From Burkholderia diffusa (lineage in GTDB: Bacteria; Pseudomonadota; Gammaproteobacteria; Burkholderiales; Burkholderiaceae): 64,000 nucleotides of DNA. The position numbers and the translations under genes were made by a program. Under the pieces are notes generated by a model, which searched no databases, was not told where the DNA came from, and saw only the letters and a program-made list of their open reading frames with translations. The DNA is taken from contig NZ_CABVPN010000027.1 in NCBI RefSeq assembly GCF_902499115.1, positions 1-64,000 on the forward strand, written 5' to 3'. Shown one piece after another: positions 29,475 to 38,891 of the stretch; within the stretch, counting starts at the first letter, position 1; the number at the start of each line of letters is the position of its first letter.

Positions 29475-30167
29475 ATGACGACTTGCGGAGCTTCCGTCTC
29501 CGGCCGAACACTCGATCGCGCCGACTTGCTGCTTCTCGTCGAAGGCTCGCCCGCGCCGATTCGTCTCGAAGACTGCGACCTCGAAGGCGCGGACCTGTCG
29601 CGGCTCGATTTGCGCGGCGTGCGGTTCGAGCGCTGCGCGCTCGCGGAAGCGTCGTTCGTCGGCGCGACGCTCGCGCAGACCGCGTGGATTCGCTGCCGCG
29701 CGCGCCAGGCGAGCTTCGCGTCGGCCGATCTCGAGGACGCGCAGTTTCAGTCCTGCGATCTCAACAACACGAGCTGGCGCCGCAGCAAGCTCGGCTCCGC
29801 ACGCTTCGACGAATGCAGGCTCACCGGCGCCGACTTCGAGGAATGCAAGTCGCTCGGCATCGAATTCTCGAACACGCTGCTGGTCGGCGCGAGCCTGCGC
29901 CGTTTCTCGTTCCGGAAGACGCGGCTCGTGGCGCTCGACTTCTCGGATGCCGATCTCGCCGGCACGGACTTTCGCGACGCCGTGTTCGAAGGCGGCAGCC
30001 TGCGCAACGCGCATCTGAACGACGTACGGTTCGATGGAGCCGACCTGCGCGACGTGGAGCTCGGCGGCACGCCGAAGCTGCTCGCGTCGGGCGTGCTGCG
30101 CGGCGCGACCATCTCGTATGACCAGGCCGCGATGCTGATCGAGAATCTGGGGATCCGGGTCGCTTGA
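29475..30167 (+). CDS. Pentapeptide-repeat protein (McbG/Qnr-like)
   Basis: Predicted 230-residue soluble protein. From about residue 30 to 205 it is a run of A(D/N)(L/F)XX units, for example CDLEGADLSRLDLRGVRF, ASFASADLEDAQFQSCDL, and ADLAGTDFRDAVFEGGSL, which fold into a right-handed quadrilateral beta helix. Length is close to Qnr and McbG proteins, which protect gyrase by mimicking DNA. Whether this one does is unknown. ATG 29475 is 84 bases after the TetR stop on the same strand, so it may share that promoter. Confidence 0.85.
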   Translation: MTTCGASVSGRTLDRADLLLLVEGSPAPIRLEDCDLEGADLSRLDLRGVRFERCALAEASFVGATLAQTAWIRCRARQASFASADLEDAQFQSCDLNNTSWRRSKLGSARFDECRLTGADFEECKSLGIEFSNTLLVGASLRRFSFRKTRLVALDFSDADLAGTDFRDAVFEGGSLRNAHLNDVRFDGADLRDVELGGTPKLLASGVLRGATISYDQAAMLIENLGIRVA

Positions 30168-30351
30168 CGACTGCACACGCATTTCTTCGCGTCGCGGCCG
30201 ATATTCGCGACTTCGCTCGCGAGCCGCGCATGCGGCAAATGCCGCCCGGCAATCTGTCGAATATTCTCATCACGTCAGCGGCATTCCGACCGGCGCATGT
30301 CACGCATGCCCCGTGCGCTCGTATTCGCCGACCGAACCCATCGGCACTCGA

Positions 30352-30522
30352 ATGACTAGGGAAAATCCTGAAACATCCTTCGTGAAGCCCGCGATCGCGC
30401 GCGATCCGTCGGTCTATCCGGCCGACGAGGTACTGAGCAAGATGACGCTGCTCAAGCCGATGCGGCCGGAGATTCGCCGGCTCCAGAACCGGTTGTGTGC
30501 GCAACTGAAGACCGGACGCTGA
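30352..30522 (+). pseudogene. C-terminal fragment of a PotF-type putrescine-binding protein
   Basis: 56 codons ending with PSVYPADEVLSKMTLLKP, RRLQNRLCAQLKTGR. This is the C-terminal signature of periplasmic polyamine-binding proteins, whose members end in variants of P-x-x-YP-x-x-E, then a basic QxRLWxxxKTG tail. The rest of the gene (about 310 residues) is absent, and no similarity continues upstream. A Cys replaces the Trp usual in the final helix. It has no ribosome-binding site. I read it as debris of a deleted potF-like gene, not an expressed protein. Confidence 0.7.
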
Positions 30523-30564
30523 CGGGGCAGCTCGCGTCAGACAACGGCGGGACAGCCACGGCCA

Positions 30565-31131
30565 CTATCCCTGCGCCCGCTCCGCATGCGGCAACGCCGC
30601 CGCGCACGTTGCGTCGATGAACCGGATCACGTCGTCGAGCGACGACGTGCACGTCGCGCCCGCGGCGCGTTCCCGAAACTCGCCTTCCGGCCCGAGGCAG
30701 ATGAGCGGCTTGCGCCAGCGCTGCGCGAGCGCGATCTCCTCGGCCGTCCCGTGCCCGCCGGGCAGCGCGACGATCAGGTCGCTGCTCAGCACGTTCACGT
30801 AGTTCCGGTTGATGGTGTGCGGATCGGCGCCCGGTTCGCGGCGCGGCAGCGGCGTGAGGATCGGGATCTCGACGAACGGATGCGGATAGCCGTCTAGCGG
30901 CACGAAGCCCGCGTGCGGATCGGCCTGCGTCGGCACGATGCCGATCGACCGGCCGGCCCGCCCCGGCACGCCGACGAATGCGCGCGCGACCGCCAGCATC
31001 ACGCCCTGGCCGCCACCCGTCAGCAGGTTGAAGCCGGCCTGCGCGAGCCATGCGCCGAGCGGCTCGGAAAACGTGAGCCATGGTTCCTTGCCCGAGCCCA
31101 TCACGCCGATCGTTCGGTTGTTGCGTTGCAT
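30565..31131 (-). CDS. LOG-family Rossmann-fold protein (TIGR00725-like)
   Basis: Predicted 188-residue soluble protein. Two family motifs are clear: GGGQGVM near residue 39 and ALPGGHGTAEEIAL near residue 120, the PGGxGTxxE signature. LOG proteins bind nucleotides and some cleave cytokinin-type nucleoside monophosphates to free bases. This branch is not well characterised. It lies 77 bases downstream of an MFS carrier gene on the same strand, so they may form an operon. Confidence 0.85.
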   Translation of the reverse strand: MQRNNRTIGVMGSGKEPWLTFSEPLGAWLAQAGFNLLTGGGQGVMLAVARAFVGVPGRAGRSIGIVPTQADPHAGFVPLDGYPHPFVEIPILTPLPRREPGADPHTINRNYVNVLSSDLIVALPGGHGTAEEIALAQRWRKPLICLGPEGEFRERAAGATCTSSLDDVIRFIDATCAAALPHAERAQG

Positions 31132-31208
31132 CGTGAATTCCGGTGATGAAATTGATCTGAACCGTGCCGTGGCGCCGGGTCGCGAAACCCGGCGCGCGCC
31201 GCGCAGCA

Positions 31209-32456
31209 TCATTCGAGTTCGACGCCCTTGAGTTCCGGGATCAGGAACAGCGTCGCGACCATGTCGAGCACGTAGAGGCCGGCGAGCAGCGCGATCGCTG
31301 TCTGGTACGAGTAGTGCGCGGCCAGCGCGCCAACCGCCACCGGCCCGAAGCCGCCGACCGCGCGGCCGATGTTCCACAGCACGTTCTGCGCGGTCGCGCG
31401 CGCGGCGGTCGGATAGCCTTCGGACATCAGCGTGCCGTAGCCGCCGACCATCCCGTTGACGAACATCCCCATCAGCGCGCCGGCCCACAGCATCGCCGTC
31501 GGATCCGACAGCCGCGCATACACGATGACCGTCACGACCGAACCGAGCTGGTACAGCAGGAACGTCGGCTTGCGGCCGATGCGATCGGCGAGCTGCCCGA
31601 ACACCCAGACGCCGATCATCATCCCGACGACGGTCGCCGCCGTCCATAACCCCGACTTCGTCAGCGAGAAGCCCATCTGCTTCGACAGAAAGGTCGGCAG
31701 CCAGATCATGATCCCGTAGTAGCCGAAGTTCTGGACCGAGCACAGGATCACGATGCCGAGACTCGTGCGCGCGGTGCGGGCGTCGGCGACGAGCATCCGG
31801 AACGCGTTGGCACGCGGCCGCGTCGCGCGCTGCACGAAGACTTCCGGCTCGTGCAGCCGGTTGCGCAGCATCCACGCGAGTAGCGCGGGCAGCACGCCGA
31901 CCACGAACATCCCGCGCCAGCCGACATGGAGCAGCAGCATCGGCGTCAGCAGCGCGGCGAGCAGCACGCCGGCCTGCCAGCCGAGCGCGACGTAGCACGA
32001 GACGCGTGCCCGCTTGCTGGCCGGCCACGCTTCGGCCGCGAGCGCCATGCCAATTCCGAACTCGCCGCCGAGGCCGATGCCCGCGATGGTCCGATACACG
32101 AGCAGATCCCGGAAACCCTGAGCGAACGCGCACAGGCCGGTGAAGACCGCGAACAGCATAATCGTCCAGGTCAGTACCCGCACGCGGCCGTAACGATCGC
32201 TCAGGGCACCGAACAGAATGCCGCCCGCGACGGCACCGATCAGCGTCCACGTGACGAGCGCGCCGCCCTGCCCGGGCGTCAGCTGCAATGCCGCCGTGAT
32301 CGCCGGCAGCATGAAGCCGAGGATCAGCAGGTCAAAGCCGTCCATCGCATAGCCGATCGCCGAACCGGCCAGCGCCTTCCACGCGTATGCCCCGACCTGC
32401 TCGTCGCGCGGCGCCGCCAGATCGCCAAGCGCCGAAGATTTCATGTTTGCTGCCAT
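31209..32456 (-). CDS. MFS carrier, AAHS/sialate-like branch
   Basis: Predicted 415-residue, 12-helix inner-membrane carrier. GYAMDGFDLLILGFMLPAI in helix 1, ALSDRYGRVRVLTW between helices 2 and 3, and RTIAGIGLGGEFGIGMALAAEAWP in helix 4 follow the pattern of organic-acid MFS symporters such as NanT and benzoate-type carriers. GQLADRIGRKP repeats the loop motif in the second half. AGGACACC precedes ATG 32456. Substrate not determined. Confidence 0.85.
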   Translation of the reverse strand: MAANMKSSALGDLAAPRDEQVGAYAWKALAGSAIGYAMDGFDLLILGFMLPAITAALQLTPGQGGALVTWTLIGAVAGGILFGALSDRYGRVRVLTWTIMLFAVFTGLCAFAQGFRDLLVYRTIAGIGLGGEFGIGMALAAEAWPASKRARVSCYVALGWQAGVLLAALLTPMLLLHVGWRGMFVVGVLPALLAWMLRNRLHEPEVFVQRATRPRANAFRMLVADARTARTSLGIVILCSVQNFGYYGIMIWLPTFLSKQMGFSLTKSGLWTAATVVGMMIGVWVFGQLADRIGRKPTFLLYQLGSVVTVIVYARLSDPTAMLWAGALMGMFVNGMVGGYGTLMSEGYPTAARATAQNVLWNIGRAVGGFGPVAVGALAAHYSYQTAIALLAGLYVLDMVATLFLIPELKGVELE

Positions 32457-32722
32457 GGTGTCCTGCCGGAAATGTCCGGGCGACATTCTAAAGCCTGTTC
32501 CCGCGCATGACGGGCGCCGGACGCGCACGCGGAAAGCGCCGCGCTGCCCGCTTCCGGAAATGGAAGCAGGCAGCACATGAAATGAATCTGAAAGATATTG
32601 AAGCCGGCGATCCCGCAGTCAGGCGGGACACCAAAAGAACGCGATGAAGCGGGTGTTGCGAGGCCGACGTCGCCTCCGGCGCGGGTCGAACGACACCGGA
32701 GCGGTGCCGGTGCGGTGCAGCC

Positions 32723-33052
32723 TCAGCCCTGATCGTCGCCGGGCCACCAGGTCTTGGCTTCGCGATCGACGAGCAGCGTATCGAGATCCTTGCCTTCGAG
32801 CCATTTGGGTCGCGGGCCACGGCCCGACCACGAGCGGCCGGTCGTCGGATCGTAATACTTGGCAGGCGCCTTGCGTTTTCGCTGGACGATGTAGCCGAGG
32901 GCGCTCAGCACTTCCTGCTGCGAGATGCCCAACAACTCGACCTGCTCCTTGAATGCCGCGAGCGCGGCTTGCTTCTCCTTCTGCTTGGCTTCCGACAGCT
33001 TGATATTCAGGTCCCGAAGTTGTGCTTCGAGATCCCGCAGAGCCTGGGTCAT
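32723..33052 (-). CDS. H-NS-family nucleoid protein
   Basis: Predicted 109-residue protein. An N-terminal coiled coil (LRDLEAQLRDLNIKLSEAKQKEKQ) should dimerise, and the C-terminus has the H-NS DNA-binding core YYDPTTGRSWSGRGPRPKWLEG. The core binds AT-rich minor groove and silences acquired DNA. GAGG before ATG 33052 fits; an in-frame ATG at 33076 would add eight residues. Burkholderia carry many paralogues, so the specific regulon is unknown. The tail after the core (about 22 residues, rich in Asp/Trp) is longer than in E. coli H-NS. Confidence 0.88.
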   Translation of the reverse strand: MTQALRDLEAQLRDLNIKLSEAKQKEKQAALAAFKEQVELLGISQQEVLSALGYIVQRKRKAPAKYYDPTTGRSWSGRGPRPKWLEGKDLDTLLVDREAKTWWPGDDQG

Positions 33053-33812
33053 GTATTCATCCTCTTTGGGCATGTTTTTATTCAAAAAACCTCCGATGGC
33101 CGAACCTATCACGAAGTTCCGCCAATCGGTGTTGCGATATGTGACTCGTTGGCCTGGACCTGTAAGATTTTCGAAGTGTGCCGAACGCCACGCCGTCGTC
33201 GAAAACCGCACGGGATCGGCACGCAACACATGACGCGCCGCGTCCAAGCGCGCGGCGAGCCATCGGTGACGACCTCCTCGCCACCTTGCGCCGCGCCCGG
33301 GCACAGGCGCGGCATGCCGCGAATGATAGCAGTGCGCATCCGTCATGTTCGAGGACTTTTGCGGTCCGGCGCACACTTGCCTGCGCCAGCCGGCGAGCGT
33401 CGACGCCGGTGCGGCGATTTGCGTGCCGAAGCTGCACGCGTGCGTGTAGTGATGCAGCGGCGAGTCGCAGCGCATGGAACGTGTCGACATCGATATGGAC
33501 GACGTAACGTTCCATTTCTCCGGGTGACGCGGCAAGAAAGCTGTCGGCCTCGCCCGGAGCGGGCACGCGCGAGGTCGCGCGCGCGATCGCATCCGAGACG
33601 AAGACACGTCACGATGGGTCCTCTCTTGCTCTCGTGATTTTTCGAATGCGTCAGGGCGTCGGCGAACCGGACACACCACCACGCGGCCCCGACGCTTCCC
33701 GCCAAACGGGAATATTGCGCGGTGGCGTGTCTTGCCTTGCACCCGCGATGAGCGGCCGCTTCCACGCGTTGCGGCATCTCGGTGCGACGTCACACCATGC
33801 AACCCGCCGCGC
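33053..33812. other. Long intergenic stretch upstream of the H-NS-like gene
   Basis: 760 bases with no supported gene. The T-rich tract at about 33070-33095 is likely the H-NS-like promoter. A minus-strand frame at 33078-33566 has one plausible-looking part (MERYVVHIDVDTFHALRLAA) but becomes Arg-rich and shows no family pattern; I leave it out. Confidence 0.5.
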
Positions 33813-34766
33813 TTACGGCAGCCGCGGCGCGTCGCGCAGCACGGCTTGCAGCCCTGTCGCGAACGGCGTCGCATGATCGATCCCGAGTGCGCGCACGCGC
33901 GATGCATCCAGGTGGCAATTGTACGGACGCGGCGTCGCATCGGCCGGCGTGTCGATCGGCGCAAGCGCCGCGTCGACGCCGAGCGCGGCCGCGATCCGCT
34001 GCGCGATGTCGTACTTCGTCATCGGCTCCTCGCCCGACCAATGACGGATGCCCGTGACGGGCGAGCCCGCGAGATGGCGCAGCGTCAGGTCGCGGATGAC
34101 CGCCGCGACGTCGGGCGTGTAGGTCGGATAGCGGATCGCCCATGCGTCCATCCCGACTGCGTCCGCGCCCGGTCGCGCGGACGCGACGATCGCCGGCACG
34201 AGGCTCGTGACGGCCGACTCGCGCCAATCGACAATCGGGCCGTAGAGCAACGGCAGCCGCAGCACGCAGGCAAGCGGCGACGCGGCGAGCAATGCGGCCT
34301 CGCCTTCCAGCTTGGTACGGCCGTAGATGTTCAGCGGGTTCGGCGCGGCGTCTTCGCGGTACGGCGCAGCCTTGCCGTCAAATACGTAGTCGGTGGAGAT
34401 GCCGAGCGTCCACGCGCCGTAGCGCGCGGCGAGCGCGCCGATGCGGGCCGGTGCGTCGACGTTGATCGCGCGCGCGGCCGCGGGGTCGCGTTCACAGACG
34501 TCCGGGCGACGTTCGGCGGCGCAGATGATTACGGCGGCCGGGCGACGGGTTGCAAAGAGGTGTTCGAGCGCCGGCTGATCGAGCGCGTCGAGCCGGACGA
34601 CGTTTTCCGGCGGCAAAGCGAGCCGCCGTGCGCCCGCGGTGTCCGGATTGCGGATCGTTCCGATCGGCGTCAGCGACGATTCGCGGGACAGCGATGCGGC
34701 AACCGCGCGGCCGAGCAGGCCGGACGCGCCGATGAGGAGGATGGTCGGATGCGACACGGTAGCCAA
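33813..34766 (-). CDS. RmlD/MAT2B-like SDR (dTDP-4-dehydrorhamnose reductase family)
   Basis: Predicted 317-residue NAD(P)-binding protein. ILLIGASGLLGRAVA (9-23) is the glycine-rich loop; INVDAPARIG and ISTDYVFDGKAAPYREDAAPNPLNIYGRTKLEGE include the catalytic YGRTK motif of the extended SDR family. The STDYVFDG segment is diagnostic for RmlD. No rhamnose or other sugar-nucleotide genes are nearby, so a role in surface-sugar synthesis is not supported by context; a MAT2B-like or free-standing reductase is equally possible. Confidence 0.82.
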   Translation of the reverse strand: MATVSHPTILLIGASGLLGRAVAASLSRESSLTPIGTIRNPDTAGARRLALPPENVVRLDALDQPALEHLFATRRPAAVIICAAERRPDVCERDPAAARAINVDAPARIGALAARYGAWTLGISTDYVFDGKAAPYREDAAPNPLNIYGRTKLEGEAALLAASPLACVLRLPLLYGPIVDWRESAVTSLVPAIVASARPGADAVGMDAWAIRYPTYTPDVAAVIRDLTLRHLAGSPVTGIRHWSGEEPMTKYDIAQRIAAALGVDAALAPIDTPADATPRPYNCHLDASRVRALGIDHATPFATGLQAVLRDAPRLP

Positions 34767-34861
34767 CGATGAAAGGGGATGAGGGCCCCCAATCTATACG
34801 AGAACATGCGGCCGATGTCGATTTCGATCGCACGTCGATGACGTGCGATCGATGAAAACAA

Positions 34862-34891
34862 GGCCCGGTGCGCGATTCCGCGCACCGGGCC
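34862..34891 (-). terminator. Intrinsic terminator of the doxX gene
   Basis: GGCCCGGTGCGCG (34862-34874) and CGCGCACCGGGCC (34879-34891) form a perfect 13-bp stem with loop ATTC. On the minus strand the stem is followed by TTGTTTTC, 30 bases past the DoxX stop. Confidence 0.82.
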
Positions 34892-34920
34892 CGTCGTGCG
34901 GCACCAAGCCTCGCGCCCGC

Positions 34921-35334
34921 TTACTTCCGGTCGAACGAATAGCGCCCCGGCCCGCTCACCGCGAGCAACAGCAGGCCGCCGATGATGCTGATGTTCTTGT
35001 AGAAGTTGATCATCGCGAGGTATTGGTCCATGCCCTGCAGCGCCCAGTAGCGATGCCCGATCAACGCGGTCGCGAGCGTATAGACCGCGAACACCAGCGC
35101 GAGCGGACGCGTATAGAACCCGACCGCGATCAGCGCGCCGCCGAGCAGCTCGACCGCCACCGCGATCACCGCCGACAGCTCGGGCGACGGTGCGCCCGTC
35201 GATGCCATGTACGCGACCGTGCCCGAGAAGCCGTTCAGCTTCTGCCAGCCGAACAGCACGAACAGGATCATCATCAGCACGCGAGCCGCCAGCAGCAGCT
35301 CGTCCTTCTTCGACTCCAGCGAAATGTAACGCAT
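34921..35334 (-). CDS. DoxX-family membrane protein
   Basis: Predicted 137-residue inner-membrane protein with four helices. LLAARVLMMILFVLFGWQKL at the start, a VELLGGALIAVGFYTRPLAL segment and the final FYKNISIIGGLLLLAVSGPG are typical of DoxX/YphA proteins, linked in other bacteria to redox and thiol stress. AAGGTG precedes ATG 35334. A 10-bp palindrome GACAATTGTC lies 250 bases upstream. Confidence 0.85.
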   Translation of the reverse strand: MRYISLESKKDELLLAARVLMMILFVLFGWQKLNGFSGTVAYMASTGAPSPELSAVIAVAVELLGGALIAVGFYTRPLALVFAVYTLATALIGHRYWALQGMDQYLAMINFYKNISIIGGLLLLAVSGPGRYSFDRK

Positions 35335-35651
35335 AGCAATCACCTTGAATTGACGGTTTGACGCATTCGGTGCCGATGGCCGCCGCAACGGCGAACCCAC
35401 GGATCGGCAACGAACCCGCCTCGCACGATCGAACTGCGGGCCAGCCGGCCCGCTGCCGAAGAATCCGTCCGGTCGCGCCGTCATGGCGCGCTGCGGTGCG
35501 GTTCTGGCGAAGCACGGGTGCAGTCTACTGTCTCACCGGAAATCATCAATCCGCCGAAACAAGATTGGCTGTCGCTATGTAGTGGACAATTGTCACGCAA
35601 CAAACACATTATTGCGGCCGGGCACATCGGCCGGCGCGCCAGGCTGCCGGA
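35335..35651. other. Intergenic stretch between doxX and the LprI-like gene
   Basis: 317 bases, no gene supported. A relatively AT-rich part at 35530-35620 includes the exact palindrome GACAATTGTC at 35585-35594, the best candidate for a regulator site controlling doxX. The 3' end of the LprI-like gene lies at the right. Confidence 0.45.
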
Positions 35652-36731
35652 TCACATCAAATCGACCGGCAGCGTCTTGTCGAGATTGTCGTGCCATGCG
35701 CGAATGGTCTTCGGCACGGTCTTTTTCCACGCCGGCGCGCTGGTGTAATAGCGCATCCGCACCTTGTCTTGCGCATCGAACACGAGCAGACCGATCCACA
35801 GATCGGTACCCCGGCGCATCACGATTGCGGCGTTCGTCGTCGCGATGCCGCGTACCCAGTACGACTTCACGCCGGCATTCAGGCCGTCGAGATCCTGTTC
35901 GTCCGCGCTGGAATTGACCGTGTCGACGAGCGTCTGATAATCGGCGCCGAGCAGCTTGTGCGCGATCGCGTTCTCCCGCGCATCGGCCAGCACCTTCAGG
36001 GTCACGAGATCCGGCGCCTGACTCGCCTGCGCCTTCGACGCCGTCACGTAGTCACCCGAATACACAACGCCCGCACCGGCGCCGCAATCGGCATCGCCGC
36101 CCTGCTGCGCGACCTTCAAGTGCCCGCCCTTGCGGCTGAAATCGAGCCGGCATCGATCCTGGCGAAACGTGCCACTGTCGCCGTGCAGTTCGATATCGCC
36201 GCTGAGACCACCGGTATTCGCGCCGTTGTTGCCGCCCAATTCGAAGTGAAGACGCGGTGCCGTGCCGGTGAACGTCAGCACGCCGCCGAACGACGGGTTC
36301 GCGCTGTCGCGATACCACGTCTGCTGCCACCGATCGGGGGCAAGCGGTGTGCCGTTCAGGCTCGCGAGCCGCTCGCGATAGCGGTCGCCGAGGCACGGCG
36401 CATCGTTGCCGCAGCGATCGCGCTGCTTGAGCCATTTCAGCTGCGCGGCCTTCAGCGCGGCCGTATCGCCGCCTTTCGTGAGCACCCTCTTCCACGCAGC
36501 CGCCAGTTCGCCGTCGAGCGACGACAGCCCGGCGTCCGCACAGATGGCCTTTTCGGTCGGCGAAGCGGCTTTCGCGCAATCGAAGCCGGCCGCATGCGCG
36601 GCCATCGACGAGATCGTGAGCACTGCAAACATCATGACGGATCGCAGATTCGCACGCCGCGCATGCCGGCGGTGAAGCGTGGCTTGCCCTCGCTCGCCCG
36701 CGCGAGCATTCGATCGATTCTTCATTGTCAT
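35652..36731 (-). CDS. LprI-like (DUF1311) lysozyme-inhibitor-type secreted protein
   Basis: Predicted 359-residue exported protein. A long basic n-region leads to a hydrophobic core, MMFAVLTISSMAAHAAGF. Then FDCAKAASPTEKAICADAGLSSLDGEL and WLKQRDRCGNDAPCLGDRYRERLASL carry the four Cys and the charged pattern of the LprI/DUF1311 domain. The remaining 230 residues have no recognised motif and probably form a second domain. Start is uncertain: ATG 36731, ATG 36725 or the ATG at the hydrophobic core. LprI in mycobacteria inhibits lysozyme; here the role is unproven. Confidence 0.75.
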   Translation of the reverse strand: MTMKNRSNARAGERGQATLHRRHARRANLRSVMMFAVLTISSMAAHAAGFDCAKAASPTEKAICADAGLSSLDGELAAAWKRVLTKGGDTAALKAAQLKWLKQRDRCGNDAPCLGDRYRERLASLNGTPLAPDRWQQTWYRDSANPSFGGVLTFTGTAPRLHFELGGNNGANTGGLSGDIELHGDSGTFRQDRCRLDFSRKGGHLKVAQQGGDADCGAGAGVVYSGDYVTASKAQASQAPDLVTLKVLADARENAIAHKLLGADYQTLVDTVNSSADEQDLDGLNAGVKSYWVRGIATTNAAIVMRRGTDLWIGLLVFDAQDKVRMRYYTSAPAWKKTVPKTIRAWHDNLDKTLPVDLM

Positions 36732-37092
36732 TGGACTGGACTCGTCGTGAATGGCGGTGAGTAGAAGCTACGTGCTCGATGCGATTCGCGGTAAAAACAC
36801 CCGGCCCGCCATGCACTGCCGGCCGTCGCCCCCGGCGAAGCCTAACGCGAATGCGCGCCGCCGATCAATCGCGCGGCGCCGCGCGCGAGCGAATGGAAAA
36901 CCGTCCGACACCGGCACGCGAGCGCCGAAACGAGACCATCGGCGCGCTCGACGCACGGGCCCGCATGCCGGCCGCCGACGAGCTCACGCCACTCGCCATG
37001 CCGCTCGACGGAAGCCGTCGCGACTCCCACCGCGCGCGCAACGTCTCCTTCGTCGGGTCAAAAAAAACGCCACCCGACGCACACCGCGCCCG
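36732..37092. other. Intergenic stretch between LprI-like gene and lysR
   Basis: 361 bases, no gene supported. An inverted repeat, CGTCGGGT (37051-37058) and ACCCGACG (37072-37079), encloses an A8 run, which on the minus strand is a T8 run 25 bases past the LysR stop; it may act in termination though the T-run is inside the loop. Confidence 0.45.
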
Positions 37093-37977
37093 CTACCTCC
37101 GCGCGCCCAACCGCTCCGCCAGAAACCCGATGAAGGTGCGCAGCGTGACGAACCCTTCCCGGTGTTGTGGAAACACCGCGTTCAGCGTGATCGGCGACGG
37201 CGCATACGCGTCGAGCACCGGCACGAGCGCGCCGCTGTCGAGCGCCGCGCCGACGATGAAATGCGGCAGCAGCGCGATGCCGAGCCCCGCGATCGCCGCG
37301 TCGCGCACGACTTCGCCGTTGTTCGCGACGAGCGGCCCCTGCACATCGAACGTGCGCGACGCGCCGGCGACCCGGAATTCCCAGCCGACGCGCCGCTCGC
37401 GCCCATACATCAGACACGTGTGGCCGGCGAGGTCGGCCGGCGTCGCGGGCGTGCCGTGCCGCTTCAGGTAAGCGGGGCTCGCGCACGCGATCATCTCCCA
37501 CGCGCCGAGCGGGCGCGCGATCAGCGTCGAATCCTCGAGCGTGCCGATCCGCAGCACGAGATCGAAGCCCTCACCGATCAGGTCGACCCGCCGGTCGGTC
37601 AGGTCGACGTTGAGCCGCACGGCCGGATGCGCGGACAGGAATTCGGCGATCAGCGGCGACACGTGCGTGATCCCGAACGACAGCGGCGCGCTGATCTTCA
37701 GCGAGCCGTGCAACTCGGTGCTGCGCACCGACATCGCCTGCTCGGCGTCGGCGACCTCGGCGAGGATCCGCTGCGCGCGCGCATAGAACTCCTGCCCCGA
37801 TTCCGTGACCGCGAGATTGCGCGTATTGCGATGCAGCAAGCGCACGCCGAGCGCTGCCTCGAGCGCCATCGTGCGCCGGCTCACGAACTGCTTGGACAGC
37901 ATGAGTTGATCGGCCGCCGCCGTGAAGCTGCCCGCATCGACAGTCGCAACGAAGATCCTCAGGTCGTTGAGTTCCAT
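37093..37977 (-). CDS. LysR-family regulator
   Basis: Predicted 294-residue regulator. The N-terminal winged helix is clear: LNDLRIFVATVDAGSFTAAADQLMLSKQFVSRRTMALEAALG; the C-terminal periplasmic-binding-like effector domain starts near SLKISAPLSFG. The pattern is of the CrgA/DmlR-type subgroup. GGAG with 8-base spacing supports ATG 37977 over an upstream GTG at 37986. It is divergent from the pirin-wrbA pair, with a LysR-type palindrome at 38025-38039, the classic arrangement for control of that pair. Confidence 0.9.
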   Translation of the reverse strand: MELNDLRIFVATVDAGSFTAAADQLMLSKQFVSRRTMALEAALGVRLLHRNTRNLAVTESGQEFYARAQRILAEVADAEQAMSVRSTELHGSLKISAPLSFGITHVSPLIAEFLSAHPAVRLNVDLTDRRVDLIGEGFDLVLRIGTLEDSTLIARPLGAWEMIACASPAYLKRHGTPATPADLAGHTCLMYGRERRVGWEFRVAGASRTFDVQGPLVANNGEVVRDAAIAGLGIALLPHFIVGAALDSGALVPVLDAYAPSPITLNAVFPQHREGFVTLRTFIGFLAERLGARR

Positions 37978-38024
37978 ATTGTCCACTCCAAAGTGACAGT
38001 CATTATCTCTACAGCCATTTATTT

Positions 38025-38039
38025 GTCAAATCGATTGAC
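38025..38039. promoter_or_regulatory. LysR-type box between lysR and the pirin gene
   Basis: GTCAAATCGATTGAC: GTCAA and TTGAC are exact inverted arms around five bases, in an AT-rich gap of 127 bases between the divergent starts. Confidence 0.5.
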
Positions 38040-38104
38040 CTAAGATTCATCTCAACGAACGGCCGGCCCCACTTCCGAGGTCCGGCGACATCCAGGAAAA
38101 AATC

Positions 38105-38830
38105 ATGATCGAGACTCGTTCAGCAAACCAACGTGGCCGTGCCGAGCATGGCTGGCTCAGCTCCCGTCACACGTTTTCTTTCGCGAATTACTACGATCCG
38201 AAGCAAGTCGGCTTCTCCGACCTGCTGGTGATCAACGACGACCGCGTCGCGCCGGGCCGCGGCTTCGGCACGCACCCGCACCGCGACATGGAAATCCTGT
38301 CGTACGTGCTCGAAGGCGCGCTGGAGCACAAGGATTCGATGGGCACCGGGTCGGTGATCGTGCCGGGCGACGTCCAGCTGATGAGCGCGGGTACCGGCGT
38401 GCGTCACAGCGAGTTCAACCACTCGCACGAGACGCCCGTCCACTTCCTGCAGATCTGGGTCGGGCCGGCCGAGAAAGGTGCCGAGCCGCGCTATCAGCAG
38501 ACGAACGTCGCGGCAGAGGACAAGCGCGGCAAGCTCACGCCGATCGTGTCGCCCGACGGAAACGGCGGTTCGCTGAAGATCCGCCAGGACACGCGGATCT
38601 ACGCGGGCCTGTTCGACGGCGATGAACGCGCAACGCTCGAACTCGCACCGGACCGCTTCGCCTACGTGCATGTCGCACGCGGCAGCGTGACGGTCAACGG
38701 CGTGACGCTCGGCGAAGGCGACGGCGCACGTATCCGCGACGAGCAGGTGCTGACGTTCGCGGACGGCAAGGATGCCGAAGTGCTGGTATTCGACCTGCGT
38801 CCGGTCGAAGTGACGGCCGAGTGGGCATGA
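38105..38830 (+). CDS. Pirin family protein (YhaK/YhhW type)
   Basis: Predicted 241-residue bicupin. The first cupin carries the metal ligands: two His in FGTHPHRDMEILSYVLEGALEHKDSMG and the later His and Glu in GVRHSEFNHS. MSAGTGVRHSEFN is the pirin signature. Some bacterial pirins oxidise quercetin; others are redox-linked regulators. The second cupin is degenerate, as usual. It is 61 bases upstream of wrbA on the same strand and probably co-transcribed under the divergent LysR. Confidence 0.92.
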   Translation: MIETRSANQRGRAEHGWLSSRHTFSFANYYDPKQVGFSDLLVINDDRVAPGRGFGTHPHRDMEILSYVLEGALEHKDSMGTGSVIVPGDVQLMSAGTGVRHSEFNHSHETPVHFLQIWVGPAEKGAEPRYQQTNVAAEDKRGKLTPIVSPDGNGGSLKIRQDTRIYAGLFDGDERATLELAPDRFAYVHVARGSVTVNGVTLGEGDGARIRDEQVLTFADGKDAEVLVFDLRPVEVTAEWA

Positions 38831-38891
38831 CGCCCGTTCGGAACATCGGGCCCCGCTGATCGCGGGGCCTTCTTAATCGGAGATTCGCAAC

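Noticed and set aside
33078..33566. A 162-codon minus-strand frame upstream of the H-NS-like gene
   Set aside because: One stretch looks protein-like but most is Arg/Ala-rich, there is no ribosome-binding site, and no family was recognised.
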